Origin: Rs1 sp038900335 | GTDB taxonomy: Bacteria > Pseudomonadota > Gammaproteobacteria > Pseudomonadales > Balneatricaceae | NCBI GenBank assembly: GCA_038900335.1 | Contig: JBBMRB010000012.1 | Location: 1-64,000, forward strand | Direction: 5' to 3' | Length of the DNA stretch: 64,000 nucleotides | Shown: in pieces, positions 8,372-16,624 of the stretch | Numbering within the stretch: position 1 is the stretch's first letter | Layout of the letters: each line of letters begins with the position of its first letter | Translations under genes and position numbers: made by a program | The notes under the pieces: model-generated | What the model was told of the DNA's origin: nothing | Databases searched by the model: none | Seen by the model: the letters and a program-made list of their open reading frames with translations, nothing else

Positions 8372-9479
8372 TTGCTTGCTCCTTTTTAGCGAGAAGCTTA
8401 ATAAAGAGTTTTTCCAGACTTGGCTTAATCATCAATGACAAAGCGCCACAAAATAGAATCACTAAACCTTGAATAACTACCACTAAATCACTTGTAATAG
8501 TCGGTACTTCAAAGGACAGCTCTGCTCCACCTTGATACAGTGCGCCAAATAATAAACTTGCAATAACGATACCAATCGGATGGTTACGCCCCATCAAAGA
8601 TACCGCAATACCGGTAAAGCCAGCACCTGCAACAAAATCAAGCAACACTCGCTCCTGCGCGCCCATCACTTCATTTATACCAACCATTGCCGCTAGAGCT
8701 CCGGAAATACACATTGTAATCACAATGGTACGCTTAGTATTAATGCCGGAATAGACCGCAGCATTTTCGTTAAAACCAATCATTCTAATGGCATAGCCTA
8801 AACGTGAATGCCATAACAGCAACCAAACAAAGAAACAGCACCCTAGCGCTAAAAAGATCGAAATATTCAACGGGCTATTAGCGATATCAATCCCTAGTGC
8901 TGCGAACAGCTCCTTAATCGAGGGCAGTGTCGCACTTTCAGCTATGCTGCGAGTTTGTGGTGCCATATTACCAGGCTCAATGAGGACGTTAACCAGCAAA
9001 TAAACCATCAGCGCAGAGGCGATAAAGTTAAACATAATAGTGGTAATAACAATGTGACTACCTCTATATGCCTGTAAATACGCGGGGATAAATGCCCACG
9101 CTGCACCAAATGCTGCACCTGCTACTATTGCAAATGGAATTAAAGCCCACCAAGGCATATAGCTATCAAGTGCTAAACAGATTAAGCCGATACCTAAACC
9201 GCCAATATACGCTTGGCCTTCACCACCTATATTAAATAAGCCAGCATGAAAGGCAACCGCGACAGCTAAGCCGGTAAAGATAAAGTTAGTCGTATAATAT
9301 AAGGTATAACCTATTCCTTCATCGTAACCGAAAGCACCGGTTATTATGTAATTCACTGCTTCTAATGGGCTCTCCCCTATTAAAAGTATCACTAACCCTG
9401 ATACAGCAAACGCCATAAAAACGTTAATCAAAGGTATTAAGCCGATATCTACCCATGTTGGTAGTGTTTTGGTACTCAT
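8364..9479 (-). CDS. Nucleoside ABC transporter permease (first)
   Basis: This 371-residue permease is the partner of the one downstream (YufP/NupP-like). It has about ten hydrophobic segments, the family core FHAGLFNIGGEGQAYIGG (~78-95) and the coupling motif IGFNENAAVYSGI (~233). The start ATG overlaps the stop of the ATPase gene by 4 bp (9476-9479). Such overlaps through three consecutive genes indicate a single coupled transcript. Confidence 0.92.
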   Translation of the reverse strand: MSTKTLPTWVDIGLIPLINVFMAFAVSGLVILLIGESPLEAVNYIITGAFGYDEGIGYTLYYTTNFIFTGLAVAVAFHAGLFNIGGEGQAYIGGLGIGLICLALDSYMPWWALIPFAIVAGAAFGAAWAFIPAYLQAYRGSHIVITTIMFNFIASALMVYLLVNVLIEPGNMAPQTRSIAESATLPSIKELFAALGIDIANSPLNISIFLALGCCFFVWLLLWHSRLGYAIRMIGFNENAAVYSGINTKRTIVITMCISGALAAMVGINEVMGAQERVLLDFVAGAGFTGIAVSLMGRNHPIGIVIASLLFGALYQGGAELSFEVPTITSDLVVVIQGLVILFCGALSLMIKPSLEKLFIKLLAKKEQANV

Positions 9480-11071
9480 GATGCCGCTGCCTCTTCTTTC
9501 TCACTATTTTTAGCTGTTGTTGCGCCAGCATTACCCATCAGCAAACCTAACTTTTGAGCATCAGCATCTGCTGCTAACATTTCACCAACAATACGACCTT
9601 CAAACATAACAATAATACGATCGCACAGGGACATAACTTCTTCTAATTCAACAGAGACAACGAGTACCGCATTACCTGCATCGCGGAGCTTAACAATTTG
9701 TTGATGAATAAATTCAATCGCTCCAATATCGACACCACGAGTGGGCTGGCCTACTAGCAATGCTTTAGGCTGGCGATCCATTTCTCGGGCAATACATAAT
9801 TTTTGCTGATTGCCACCTGAAAAGTTGGCTGATTTAAGATGAGGGTTATCAGGTCTAACATCAAATTCTTTCATTAACTTATCACAGTGTTCAGTCACTG
9901 CTTTGTTATCCATCAGAATTCGACCATTAAACTCAGGCTCATCTTGAAAACCCATGATGGCACTCTCACGCGCGCTAAAGCTGGTGACCATCCCTTGCTT
10001 ATGTCTATCTTCTGCAACATGCCCTAAACCTAGGTGGCGAAAATCCTTAGCGTTAAGTACATTGTCTTTATCAATGACTGTACCGCTCAAGGCGATGCTG
10101 CCCTCTTGCACTGCAATAATACCGCTAAGCACATCCAGTAACTCGGTCTGACCATTACCTGAGACGCCAGCAATACCTAAAATTTCACCGGCATGCACCT
10201 TTAAAGAGACATCATCTAAACGCGCCACGCCGCTCTCATCTTTGATCGTTAGGTTTTTTGCTTCTAGTACAACCTCAGCTGGGCTCGCTTGCTCCTTATC
10301 AACTTGCAGCAATACCTTGCGACCAACCATCAACTCCGCTAACTCTTCTTTCGATGTCAGTGATGTCTGGCGAGAAGCCACCATAGTACCTGCGCGCATC
10401 ACGGTTACTTCATCGGTAATCGCTAGGATTTCCTGCAATTTATGAGTAATCAACATGACACTAACACCGCGCTCACGCAGTGCGTTTAAAATATCAAATA
10501 ACTGTTTAACTTCTTGTGGTGTTAATACACCGGTCGGCTCATCTAATATTAAAATTTCAGCACCGCGATATAGCGCTTTTAATATTTCTACACGTTGCTG
10601 TAAACCCACCGCCAAGTCACCGGTGATGGCATCGGGATCAACAGCTAAGCCAAACTCTTCAGACAATCGCCCTAGCTCTTCTCGCGCACTGAGTTTGCTC
10701 TGTTTAAGAGAGCTGTTGAGTTCAGCACCAAGCATCACGTTTTCAAGTACGGTGAAGTTTTCAATCAACATAAAATGCTGATGTACCATACCAATACCGG
10801 CATTAATCGCCTCTTTTGACGATTTAATAGACGCTAACTTGCCATTGACCAGTATTTCACCGCTATCAGCTTCATAGAAGCCATAGAGGATGCTCATCAA
10901 TGTCGATTTACCTGCGCCATTTTCACCGATAATACCGTGGATACTACCTTTTGCTACTCGCAAATCCACATTTCTATTAGCGTGTACAGGGCCGAAGCTT
11001 TTATTGATTTTTCGTAAATCAATCGCAGGCGTCTCATTTGAGTGCTGCGCAGAATTATCATTGCTTGTCAT
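9476..11071 (-). CDS. Nucleoside ABC transporter ATPase, double-cassette
   Basis: At 531 residues it carries two fused ABC domains, as in sugar and nucleoside importers (RbsA/YufO type). The first has Walker A GENGAGKS (~51-58) and Walker B ILILDEPTGVL (~178). The second has the substituted loop GVSGNGQTE (~302) and the signature FSGGNQQK (~417). The degenerate second site is usual for the family. The N-terminal cassette has LAVGLQQR in place of LSGGQ, also typical. It energises uptake with the two downstream permeases. The C-terminus is a short Ala/Glu tail. Confidence 0.93.
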   Translation of the reverse strand: MTSNDNSAQHSNETPAIDLRKINKSFGPVHANRNVDLRVAKGSIHGIIGENGAGKSTLMSILYGFYEADSGEILVNGKLASIKSSKEAINAGIGMVHQHFMLIENFTVLENVMLGAELNSSLKQSKLSAREELGRLSEEFGLAVDPDAITGDLAVGLQQRVEILKALYRGAEILILDEPTGVLTPQEVKQLFDILNALRERGVSVMLITHKLQEILAITDEVTVMRAGTMVASRQTSLTSKEELAELMVGRKVLLQVDKEQASPAEVVLEAKNLTIKDESGVARLDDVSLKVHAGEILGIAGVSGNGQTELLDVLSGIIAVQEGSIALSGTVIDKDNVLNAKDFRHLGLGHVAEDRHKQGMVTSFSARESAIMGFQDEPEFNGRILMDNKAVTEHCDKLMKEFDVRPDNPHLKSANFSGGNQQKLCIAREMDRQPKALLVGQPTRGVDIGAIEFIHQQIVKLRDAGNAVLVVSVELEEVMSLCDRIIVMFEGRIVGEMLAADADAQKLGLLMGNAGATTAKNSEKEEAAAS

Positions 11072-11211
11072 TCAATACCACAATTTTTAAAATATTCTTA
11101 TCTAACACTATATAACAGATAGCGACTGACCGATAAGAAAAGAGAAAATCAGTTAATGCTGATCATTTACACTGGCGATTGCGTATTTTAACTTATCGGC
11201 AGTGCAAATGA

Positions 11212-11296
11212 AAAAGGGTACTTAACTTAAGCCCCTTTTAATGTGTAATACAATGTTACTGATTAGCGCTAACACCTCTGGGCATTAGTCGCTAAT
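11212..11296 (-). promoter_or_regulatory. Two hairpins between binding-protein and ATPase genes
   Basis: The 240-bp gap after the binding-protein stop holds two inverted repeats. One is ATTAGCGCTAA...TTAGTCGCTAAT (11262-11296). The other is AAAAGGG...CCCTTTT with a T-run on the minus strand (11212-11239). Such stems beyond a periplasmic binding-protein gene commonly cause partial termination or protect the upstream mRNA, giving more binding protein than membrane parts. That role here is inference. Confidence 0.6.
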
Positions 11297-11311
11297 ACTT
11301 TATTACTATGC

Positions 11312-12307
11312 TTATGTAGAAGGACAGTTGTTATCAGACATATAGTCATGAACAACTATTTTTCCTGAAATAATATCCGCTTTCGCTTGATCGACAGCCG
11401 CTTTCATTTCAGCAGTAATTAATGACTTATTGTGCTCATCATAAGCCCAATCAACGCCACCTTCCGCTAGCCCTAATGCATTAAAACCGGCTTTCCAAGT
11501 ACCATCTTGTGCACCTTTAAATGCATTGTAAGCCGCCACGTTAACGCGCTTAGTCATCGACGTTAACATAGTACCTGGATGGATGTGGTTTTGATTAGAG
11601 TCAACACCGATTGCAAACTTACCTGCATCTTTTGCCGCTTGATAAACACCAACACCAGTACCACCGGCTGCGGCGAAGACAACGTCAGAGCCGCGATCAA
11701 ACTGGCTGCGCGCTAGCTCGCCACCTTTTACCGGATCATTCCAAGCTGAAGGAGTAGAACCTGTCATATTACTGATAACATTAATGTCATTCACCGCGTA
11801 TTTAGCACCTTGTACAAAACCACAGTTGAATTTACGGATCAAGGGAATATCCATACCGCCAACAAAACTAACCGCTTTTGTTTCTGATTTCATTGCCGCC
11901 AATAGACCAACAAGGAACGAGCCTTCGTGCTCTTTAAATACGATTGATTGTACATTTGGTAAATTAACAACTGCATCGATAATGCTGAATTTTTTATCTG
12001 GGAAATCTTTAGCAACTTTTTCTAAAGCCGTTGCCTGTGCAAAACCGATACCTAGAATCGGATCAGCGTCACGTTGCGCCATTTTGCGAATAGCTTGCTC
12101 ACGCTGTGAAGGGTTCGTTACTTCAAACTCACGATACTTGATACCAGTGTCTTTCTTGAAGCGCTCTACGCCTTCATGAACACCCTGGTTGAATGATTTA
12201 TCAAATTTACCACCCATATCAAACACAACAGCCGGTTTAATATCTGCAGCTAGTGCCGATGTGGCAAAAGTAACCGCTGCGCTTAGCATTAGTAATTTAC
12301 GTTTCAT
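11312..12307 (-). CDS. BMP-family nucleoside-binding periplasmic protein
   Basis: A 331-residue Bmp/PnrA-type substrate-binding protein. It has a Sec signal peptide ending in SALA (about residue 20). The mature start is followed by the family opening VVFDMGGKFDKSFNQG and a GIGFAQ segment (~102). Later conserved parts include VSFVGGMDIP (~145) and FAAAGGTGVGV (~211). PnrA-type proteins bind purine or pyrimidine nucleosides. That agrees with the hydrolase and kinase encoded downstream. It is the first gene of the minus-strand cluster. ATG 12307 has a CTGGAG ribosome site just ahead. Confidence 0.92.
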   Translation of the reverse strand: MKRKLLMLSAAVTFATSALAADIKPAVVFDMGGKFDKSFNQGVHEGVERFKKDTGIKYREFEVTNPSQREQAIRKMAQRDADPILGIGFAQATALEKVAKDFPDKKFSIIDAVVNLPNVQSIVFKEHEGSFLVGLLAAMKSETKAVSFVGGMDIPLIRKFNCGFVQGAKYAVNDINVISNMTGSTPSAWNDPVKGGELARSQFDRGSDVVFAAAGGTGVGVYQAAKDAGKFAIGVDSNQNHIHPGTMLTSMTKRVNVAAYNAFKGAQDGTWKAGFNALGLAEGGVDWAYDEHNKSLITAEMKAAVDQAKADIISGKIVVHDYMSDNNCPST

Positions 12308-12469
12308 TAATTTCTCCAGGATCTAAATATTATTTATAAGTATATAAAGCGATTATTGCCTGTGTTGTCTGCATCTGCTTTTGGTTATATTGATGACGAT
12401 ACTAAACAAGTACTGGCAACAATATCCACATAGACACAACACTCAATTAATAGCCGTGAAACAATCCAA

Positions 12470-12488
12470 GGTATATTGTATATATACC
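12470..12488. promoter_or_regulatory. Perfect inverted repeat, candidate operator
   Basis: GGTATAT and ATATACC flank a 5-bp centre (TGTAT), about 165 bp upstream of the binding-protein start. A 19-bp palindrome of this kind in a divergent promoter region suits a dimeric repressor. No regulator gene is encoded in the nucleoside cluster, so the protein that binds it is unknown. Confidence 0.45.
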
Positions 12489-12703
12489 AAGTAAAATATC
12501 TATATTGAACTCAGTTTTATCCCTAATCTTTGTGTTTATTATACCAAGGTACAGCAAACATCCACTAAGGGGGAACTATCTTAAGCTAAAAATATGATAA
12601 TGTTTATAGCAACTTTATTCTAAACTAGTCATCTAAAATTCTCACTTTTATTGATTTAGTATGATTGCATTGCTATTTTCAGCGCTAAAAAGTCGGTTAC
12701 ACG

Positions 12704-12732
12704 CATACATAATCATTATCAAGGGCTATAAT
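12704..12732 (+). promoter_or_regulatory. Candidate Sel1-gene promoter with Fur-like sequence
   Basis: A consensus -10 TATAAT lies at 12727-12732. Immediately upstream, 12702-12720 matches about 13 of 19 positions of the Fur box, all but one in the right-hand part (ATAATCATTATC, 12709-12720). The -35 is weak (CATACA). Iron control is possible but only half of the box is convincing. Confidence 0.35.
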
Positions 12733-12801
12733 AAGTCGCGATTTCTGAATGGATGACTGCCATGTCTCTATTCACTTAAATTATGGAGACGGACAAAATT
12801 C

Positions 12802-13608
12802 ATGAAAAGATCTGTATTATTTTCAATAGCAGGCGTTTTAAGCTGCCTATATATTGCCCCTGTTAGCGCTGATTACATTTCGCGTGCACAAGATGCCATC
12901 GACACTGGCGACTACAAAACAGCACTTAAAGAATTATCTATCGCTGTTAAAGAAGGCAAGCCTGCGGCCACTAATTTAATGGGCAAGATGTACCAAAATG
13001 GTTGGGGGGTTCACTCTGATATGGACCTTGCTAAATCATATTACAAAAAAGGCGCTAACACCGGTCATATTGACAGTGTTAACAGTTTACGAGCGCTTGA
13101 TGATATCGAGTATTTAAAAGAACTCAATGCAATTAAAGAAAAAGCATTAGATGGTAATGCGACCGCTCAGAACAGATTGGGCGAGATGTATGAATACGGC
13201 TTTGGCCTTAAGCGCGATTTAGAAAAAGCGTTTGAACAGTACAAATTAGCGGCGGATCAAGGCTTTGTTACAGCTCAACATAACATTGGTCGCAGTTATA
13301 ATTTTGGCACCGGTATTAAGCAAGATTTCGCTGTCGCTGAAAACTGGTATCGCATTGCAGCGAACAAAGGTTACAACAAATCAATGTTTTATCTAGGTAC
13401 TTTGTACGCGACTAATCACGGCCAAGATAACACATACGCTCAAGACATTATCGCTTATGCTTGGATGAACAACGCCGCTGCATTAGGTGATCGAACAGCA
13501 GCTGCGATCGAAAACAGATTATTATTAAAACTGACAGATGATCAAAAGAAAGTAGCCACGACCTTAGCTCAAGAGTATAAAAAAACCTACGTTACCCCGT
13601 TCCTATAA
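12802..13608 (+). CDS. Secreted Sel1/TPR-repeat protein
   Basis: The 268-residue protein starts with a signal peptide ending at about PVSAD (residue 24). It carries Sel1-like repeats: AATNLMGKMYQNGWGVHSD (~52), AQNRLGEMYEYGFGLKRD (~122), AQHNIGRSYNFGTGIKQD (~158) and SMFYLGTLYA (~194). Such solenoids mediate protein-protein contacts in the periplasm. The partner is unknown. It is a single gene with its own promoter candidate and terminator. Confidence 0.85.
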   Translation: MKRSVLFSIAGVLSCLYIAPVSADYISRAQDAIDTGDYKTALKELSIAVKEGKPAATNLMGKMYQNGWGVHSDMDLAKSYYKKGANTGHIDSVNSLRALDDIEYLKELNAIKEKALDGNATAQNRLGEMYEYGFGLKRDLEKAFEQYKLAADQGFVTAQHNIGRSYNFGTGIKQDFAVAENWYRIAANKGYNKSMFYLGTLYATNHGQDNTYAQDIIAYAWMNNAAALGDRTAAAIENRLLLKLTDDQKKVATTLAQEYKKTYVTPFL

Positions 13609-13632
13609 TTTTTATACCCTAAAGCGACAAAC

Positions 13633-13670
13633 AAGGTCTGTCACGAGCGCATCGTCACAGATCTTTTTTA
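13633..13670 (+). terminator. Rho-independent terminator after Sel1 gene
   Basis: A 14-bp stem AAGGTCTGTCACGA / TCGTCACAGATCTT with one mismatch and one G-T pair and a 5-base loop is followed by a T-run. It lies 25 bp after the Sel1 stop. Confidence 0.85.
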
Positions 13671-13725
13671 CTTAAACGCTAGATGCATTAACACACCATC
13701 ATCTCATTAAAGATAAAGAATAATC

Positions 13726-14166
13726 ATGCTAAGACCACTAGAGCAAACAAACATAGCAAGCGCCTCGTTACTTCGACGCTTTGGTGCCATCATTTATGAT
13801 ACTTTAATTGTCATCGCTTTAAGCTTTGCCGTCACTGCTAGCTGGATGTTTGTTTTCCAAACGCAAAATGCAGTAGGGCCCGCCTTTAAATCCACACTGT
13901 TTATTAGCATCTATCTGTTTTTTGGTTTTTTCTGGACCAGATCAGGCCAGACAATCGGCATGATAGCTTGGCGCATTAGAGTGCAATCAAAACAGGGGAC
14001 CACTATTAGCTGGATGCAGGCGCTGATCCGCTTTATTGCTGCTATATTTTCAGCACTGGCACTGGGCATCGGTTATTTTTGGATGTTGTTTAATGATGAA
14101 AAACTGACATTACACGATAAATTATCTGCCACTGAAGTTGTCTATTTGCCCAAGAAAAAGCCGTAA
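13726..14166 (+). CDS. RDD-family membrane protein
   Basis: A 146-residue protein of the RDD family. It shows the N-terminal Arg-Arg-Phe-Gly entry (LLRRFGAIIYD, with the conserved Asp), three hydrophobic segments at about residues 28-48, 56-72 and 102-124, the TIGMIAWRIRV motif (~82) and LHDKLSATEV near the C-terminus. The last corresponds to the conserved HD-x2-S/T element. The function is unknown, though some members have been linked to ion exchange. It stands alone and is convergent with lptG. Confidence 0.88.
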   Translation: MLRPLEQTNIASASLLRRFGAIIYDTLIVIALSFAVTASWMFVFQTQNAVGPAFKSTLFISIYLFFGFFWTRSGQTIGMIAWRIRVQSKQGTTISWMQALIRFIAAIFSALALGIGYFWMLFNDEKLTLHDKLSATEVVYLPKKKP

Positions 14167-14181
14167 TCAAACGGCTTTTTT
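14155..14181. terminator. Bidirectional terminator
   Basis: AAAAAGCCGT (14155-14164) pairs with ACGGCTTTTT (14171-14180). It overlaps the end of the RDD gene and serves the convergent lptG transcript on the other strand. Confidence 0.88.
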
Positions 14182-14208
14182 ATCAGTTTAAAACGCCCTT
14201 GAGCACAC

Positions 14209-15276
14209 TTACACTTTTGATCGAAGCAACAGTATATAACCTAGTAACATACAGCCGAAAATAGGCACCAGCACCGCAACAATTGGCGACAAACCTGCAA
14301 CAGAGCTCATTTGAGCAAAAATATCTTGAGTGAACTTAAAGGTCAAACCTGTGAGTACACCAGCAATTACCCGCTGACCTACCGTAACGCTGCGCAGTGG
14401 CCCAAATATAAACAAGATACCGATCATCACCAAGGCAATCACATTTAAAGGCTGAAATACTTTTGCCCAAAATGCCAAGAAATAGGTGTCCGCCTGCAAC
14501 TGCTGCTCCAATAAGTAATTAGCAAAAGACCACAACCTGGTCAGAGCCAAATCTTCTGGCTCTACCACTAAGGATGAGAGCAACTCGGGAGTTAGCTGCA
14601 GGTCATAATCTAACTGAGCTTGTGTTGAAACTTGCGTGTGATCTGTAAAAAAGCTGGTTTTACTGATATCAAACAACTGCCATTGCTGATTTTTGAATAT
14701 CCCATATTTAGCAAAGCTTGAGGCGATAAGCACCCCCTCTTCATCAAACTCAAACTGAGTAACGCCTTCGATTTTACCGCCGGGGATTACCGCGTTGATA
14801 TGAATGAAAGTATCCGCTTCACGATGCCAAACACCGTATTGTGAATACAATGCTTTACCACGCCCCTCTGCTGTCGCTTTAATTGATTGAGCTAGCTGCT
14901 CAGTTTTTGGCACCACAAACTCACCGACGGCCATCGCGATAAACGCCAATAATAAAGCAGGTTTAACAACCGAAAAAACAATACGCACAGTGGAAATACC
15001 GGCGGCTCGCATGACTGTTAGCTCACTATTACCAGCAAGCATCCCCAAGCCGATCAAACAGCCGACTAAACTACTTAAGGGTAGAAACTCATAAAAGCTG
15101 CCTGGTACACCTAACAATAAATACTGCAAAATAACAGCTGAGGTGTAGGTATCCGTTGCATCTTGCGACTCATCAACATAGGCGAACAAAAAATCTAATC
15201 CTAACACCACAATTAACACAATAAATATTGCAGATAACACTTGGGTCGCGACATAGCGATCTAAACGACTCATCAT
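14209..15276 (-). CDS. lptG: LPS export permease LptG
   Basis: A 355-residue YjgP/YjgQ-family permease that, with LptF and the ATPase LptB, extracts lipopolysaccharide from the inner membrane. It has the N-terminal RLDRYVATQVL entry and six membrane helices in a 3+3 layout around a periplasmic jellyroll (~135-265). The cytosolic segment NSELTVMRAAGIS (~80) matches the coupling helix that contacts LptB. It overlaps lptF by one base, the usual order lptF-lptG. Confidence 0.95.
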   Translation of the reverse strand: MMSRLDRYVATQVLSAIFIVLIVVLGLDFLFAYVDESQDATDTYTSAVILQYLLLGVPGSFYEFLPLSSLVGCLIGLGMLAGNSELTVMRAAGISTVRIVFSVVKPALLLAFIAMAVGEFVVPKTEQLAQSIKATAEGRGKALYSQYGVWHREADTFIHINAVIPGGKIEGVTQFEFDEEGVLIASSFAKYGIFKNQQWQLFDISKTSFFTDHTQVSTQAQLDYDLQLTPELLSSLVVEPEDLALTRLWSFANYLLEQQLQADTYFLAFWAKVFQPLNVIALVMIGILFIFGPLRSVTVGQRVIAGVLTGLTFKFTQDIFAQMSSVAGLSPIVAVLVPIFGCMLLGYILLLRSKV

Positions 15277-16400
15277 TAGTTGGTGTCCTTAGTAGCAGCT
15301 CTGCCTTTGATTAATGATTTAACGCTGGGTATTTTATTCCATAAATTTGTCCAAAACTGCTCGAAAAATATCAAACTTAACCCATAGATTAAAAACACCA
15401 AATGAACCAGCCAGATATAATACACACTCGCACCGTCCTCTACTTTATCACGAGCAGACATCAGTATTGAGAGATATACCAAGTATAGAAAAATAGTCGG
15501 TATCAGTTGGGCATAACGCCCCTGCCTTGGGTTTGTTCTGCTTAAAGGTACCGCTATAAGTACTACAATGAAAGCGAGTAATGGCAAGGCAAAACGCCAT
15601 TGCAGCTCTGCTATATCTTTAGCTTTATCACTGCCAATTAAAGACATTGTCATCTTCGCAGAAGGCTCATCAGTGTTAATTTTCAACTGCCTTTCAGGTA
15701 ATAAATAGCCATATTCGTGGTATTTTAACTGCTCGTAATCAGCAAGGCCTGGAATACCGGTGTAACGATAGCCATCTTTTAATACTAGGTAGCGCTTACC
15801 TTCTTTATTAATCAGCTGGGAGCCAGATTTAGCGTAAGTGATTTCCAGCTTAGACGTCTTCTTATCTAATTGAGCGACAAACACCTTATCCATTTTACTG
15901 CGATCATCAAGAAACTCACTGGTATACACAGTACGATCCCCTGGCAGCTTTTCAAAGCGCCCCGCAGTCAAAGTATCTAGTTCACTTAACGCTGCGCGCT
16001 TAGCATAGCTGACCTCTAACGCCTCAAAGGCAAGTGGAGATATGTACAAACTAAAGCTGGCAATGATTAACGCACCACCTAGAGCGGGCCCTAAAGCAAA
16101 AGTCACCAATTGTTTGCCACTGATACCACTGGCTTTTAAAACCGACATCTCGCTTTCTAAATACAACTTACCATAAGCCAGCAGCACCCCTAAAAATAAC
16201 GCTAAGGGCAGTATCAACATCAACATACTTGGCAGGCGATAAATAATTAGCTCAAAAATAAACCCTAAGCTCATTTCACCTGGGTTCGTTCTCGTTAACG
16301 TATTTATCAGCCGGCCACTGACAATAATAGGAACCAACACCAATGCGACAGCAAAAGTGCTAAAAAAGATCTCTCTTGAGAGATAACGATAGATAATCAA
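15276..16400 (-). CDS. lptF: LPS export permease LptF
   Basis: Partner permease of LptG with the same 3+3 helix layout, periplasmic domain and coupling segment ESEMSVLKASGIS. I chose the TTG at 16400, giving 374 residues that open (M)IIYRYLSREIF. This matches the family opening MIIxRYLxRE and the usual length. An ATG at 16460 is open in the same frame and would add 20 residues (MFLIEQYY...) not expected in LptF. A moderately spaced AGGGC precedes the TTG. It is transcribed away from pepA through a 224-bp divergent gap. Confidence 0.9.
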   Translation of the reverse strand: MIIYRYLSREIFFSTFAVALVLVPIIVSGRLINTLTRTNPGEMSLGFIFELIIYRLPSMLMLILPLALFLGVLLAYGKLYLESEMSVLKASGISGKQLVTFALGPALGGALIIASFSLYISPLAFEALEVSYAKRAALSELDTLTAGRFEKLPGDRTVYTSEFLDDRSKMDKVFVAQLDKKTSKLEITYAKSGSQLINKEGKRYLVLKDGYRYTGIPGLADYEQLKYHEYGYLLPERQLKINTDEPSAKMTMSLIGSDKAKDIAELQWRFALPLLAFIVVLIAVPLSRTNPRQGRYAQLIPTIFLYLVYLSILMSARDKVEDGASVYYIWLVHLVFLIYGLSLIFFEQFWTNLWNKIPSVKSLIKGRAATKDTN

Positions 16401-16624
16401 TGAACTTTGCCCTGTTGCTACAAATTGAAAAGGTTTATAGTACTGCTCTATTAAAAACATGGTATTGCGCCCTAAACTAGGCGGTATACCAAAGAGTTAG
16501 AATAACTATTATTTATACTATATGTTAGTGTATTTTCTGACTCATTGAGAGTAAAAAAGTTTAACTAAACAAACAGTGCGGCATTATCTTATAAAGTTAG
16601 CCTTAAGTCATCTTTGGAGTATGT

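Larger units (their letters stand above)
12308..12801. other. 494-bp divergent control region
   Basis: The region lies between the divergent binding-protein and Sel1 genes and has no ORF of note. It contains the perfect inverted repeat described at 12470-12488, a run of A/T-rich DNA, and a TATAAT at 12727-12732 facing the Sel1 gene. Confidence 0.7.

Noticed and set aside
9954..11090. Plus-strand frames inside the ABC ATPase gene
   Set aside because: Antisense to a well-supported gene.
16401..16460. N-terminal 20 residues of LptF from ATG 16460
   Set aside because: Not expected in the family; TTG 16400 restores the usual start and length, although the ATG cannot be fully excluded.
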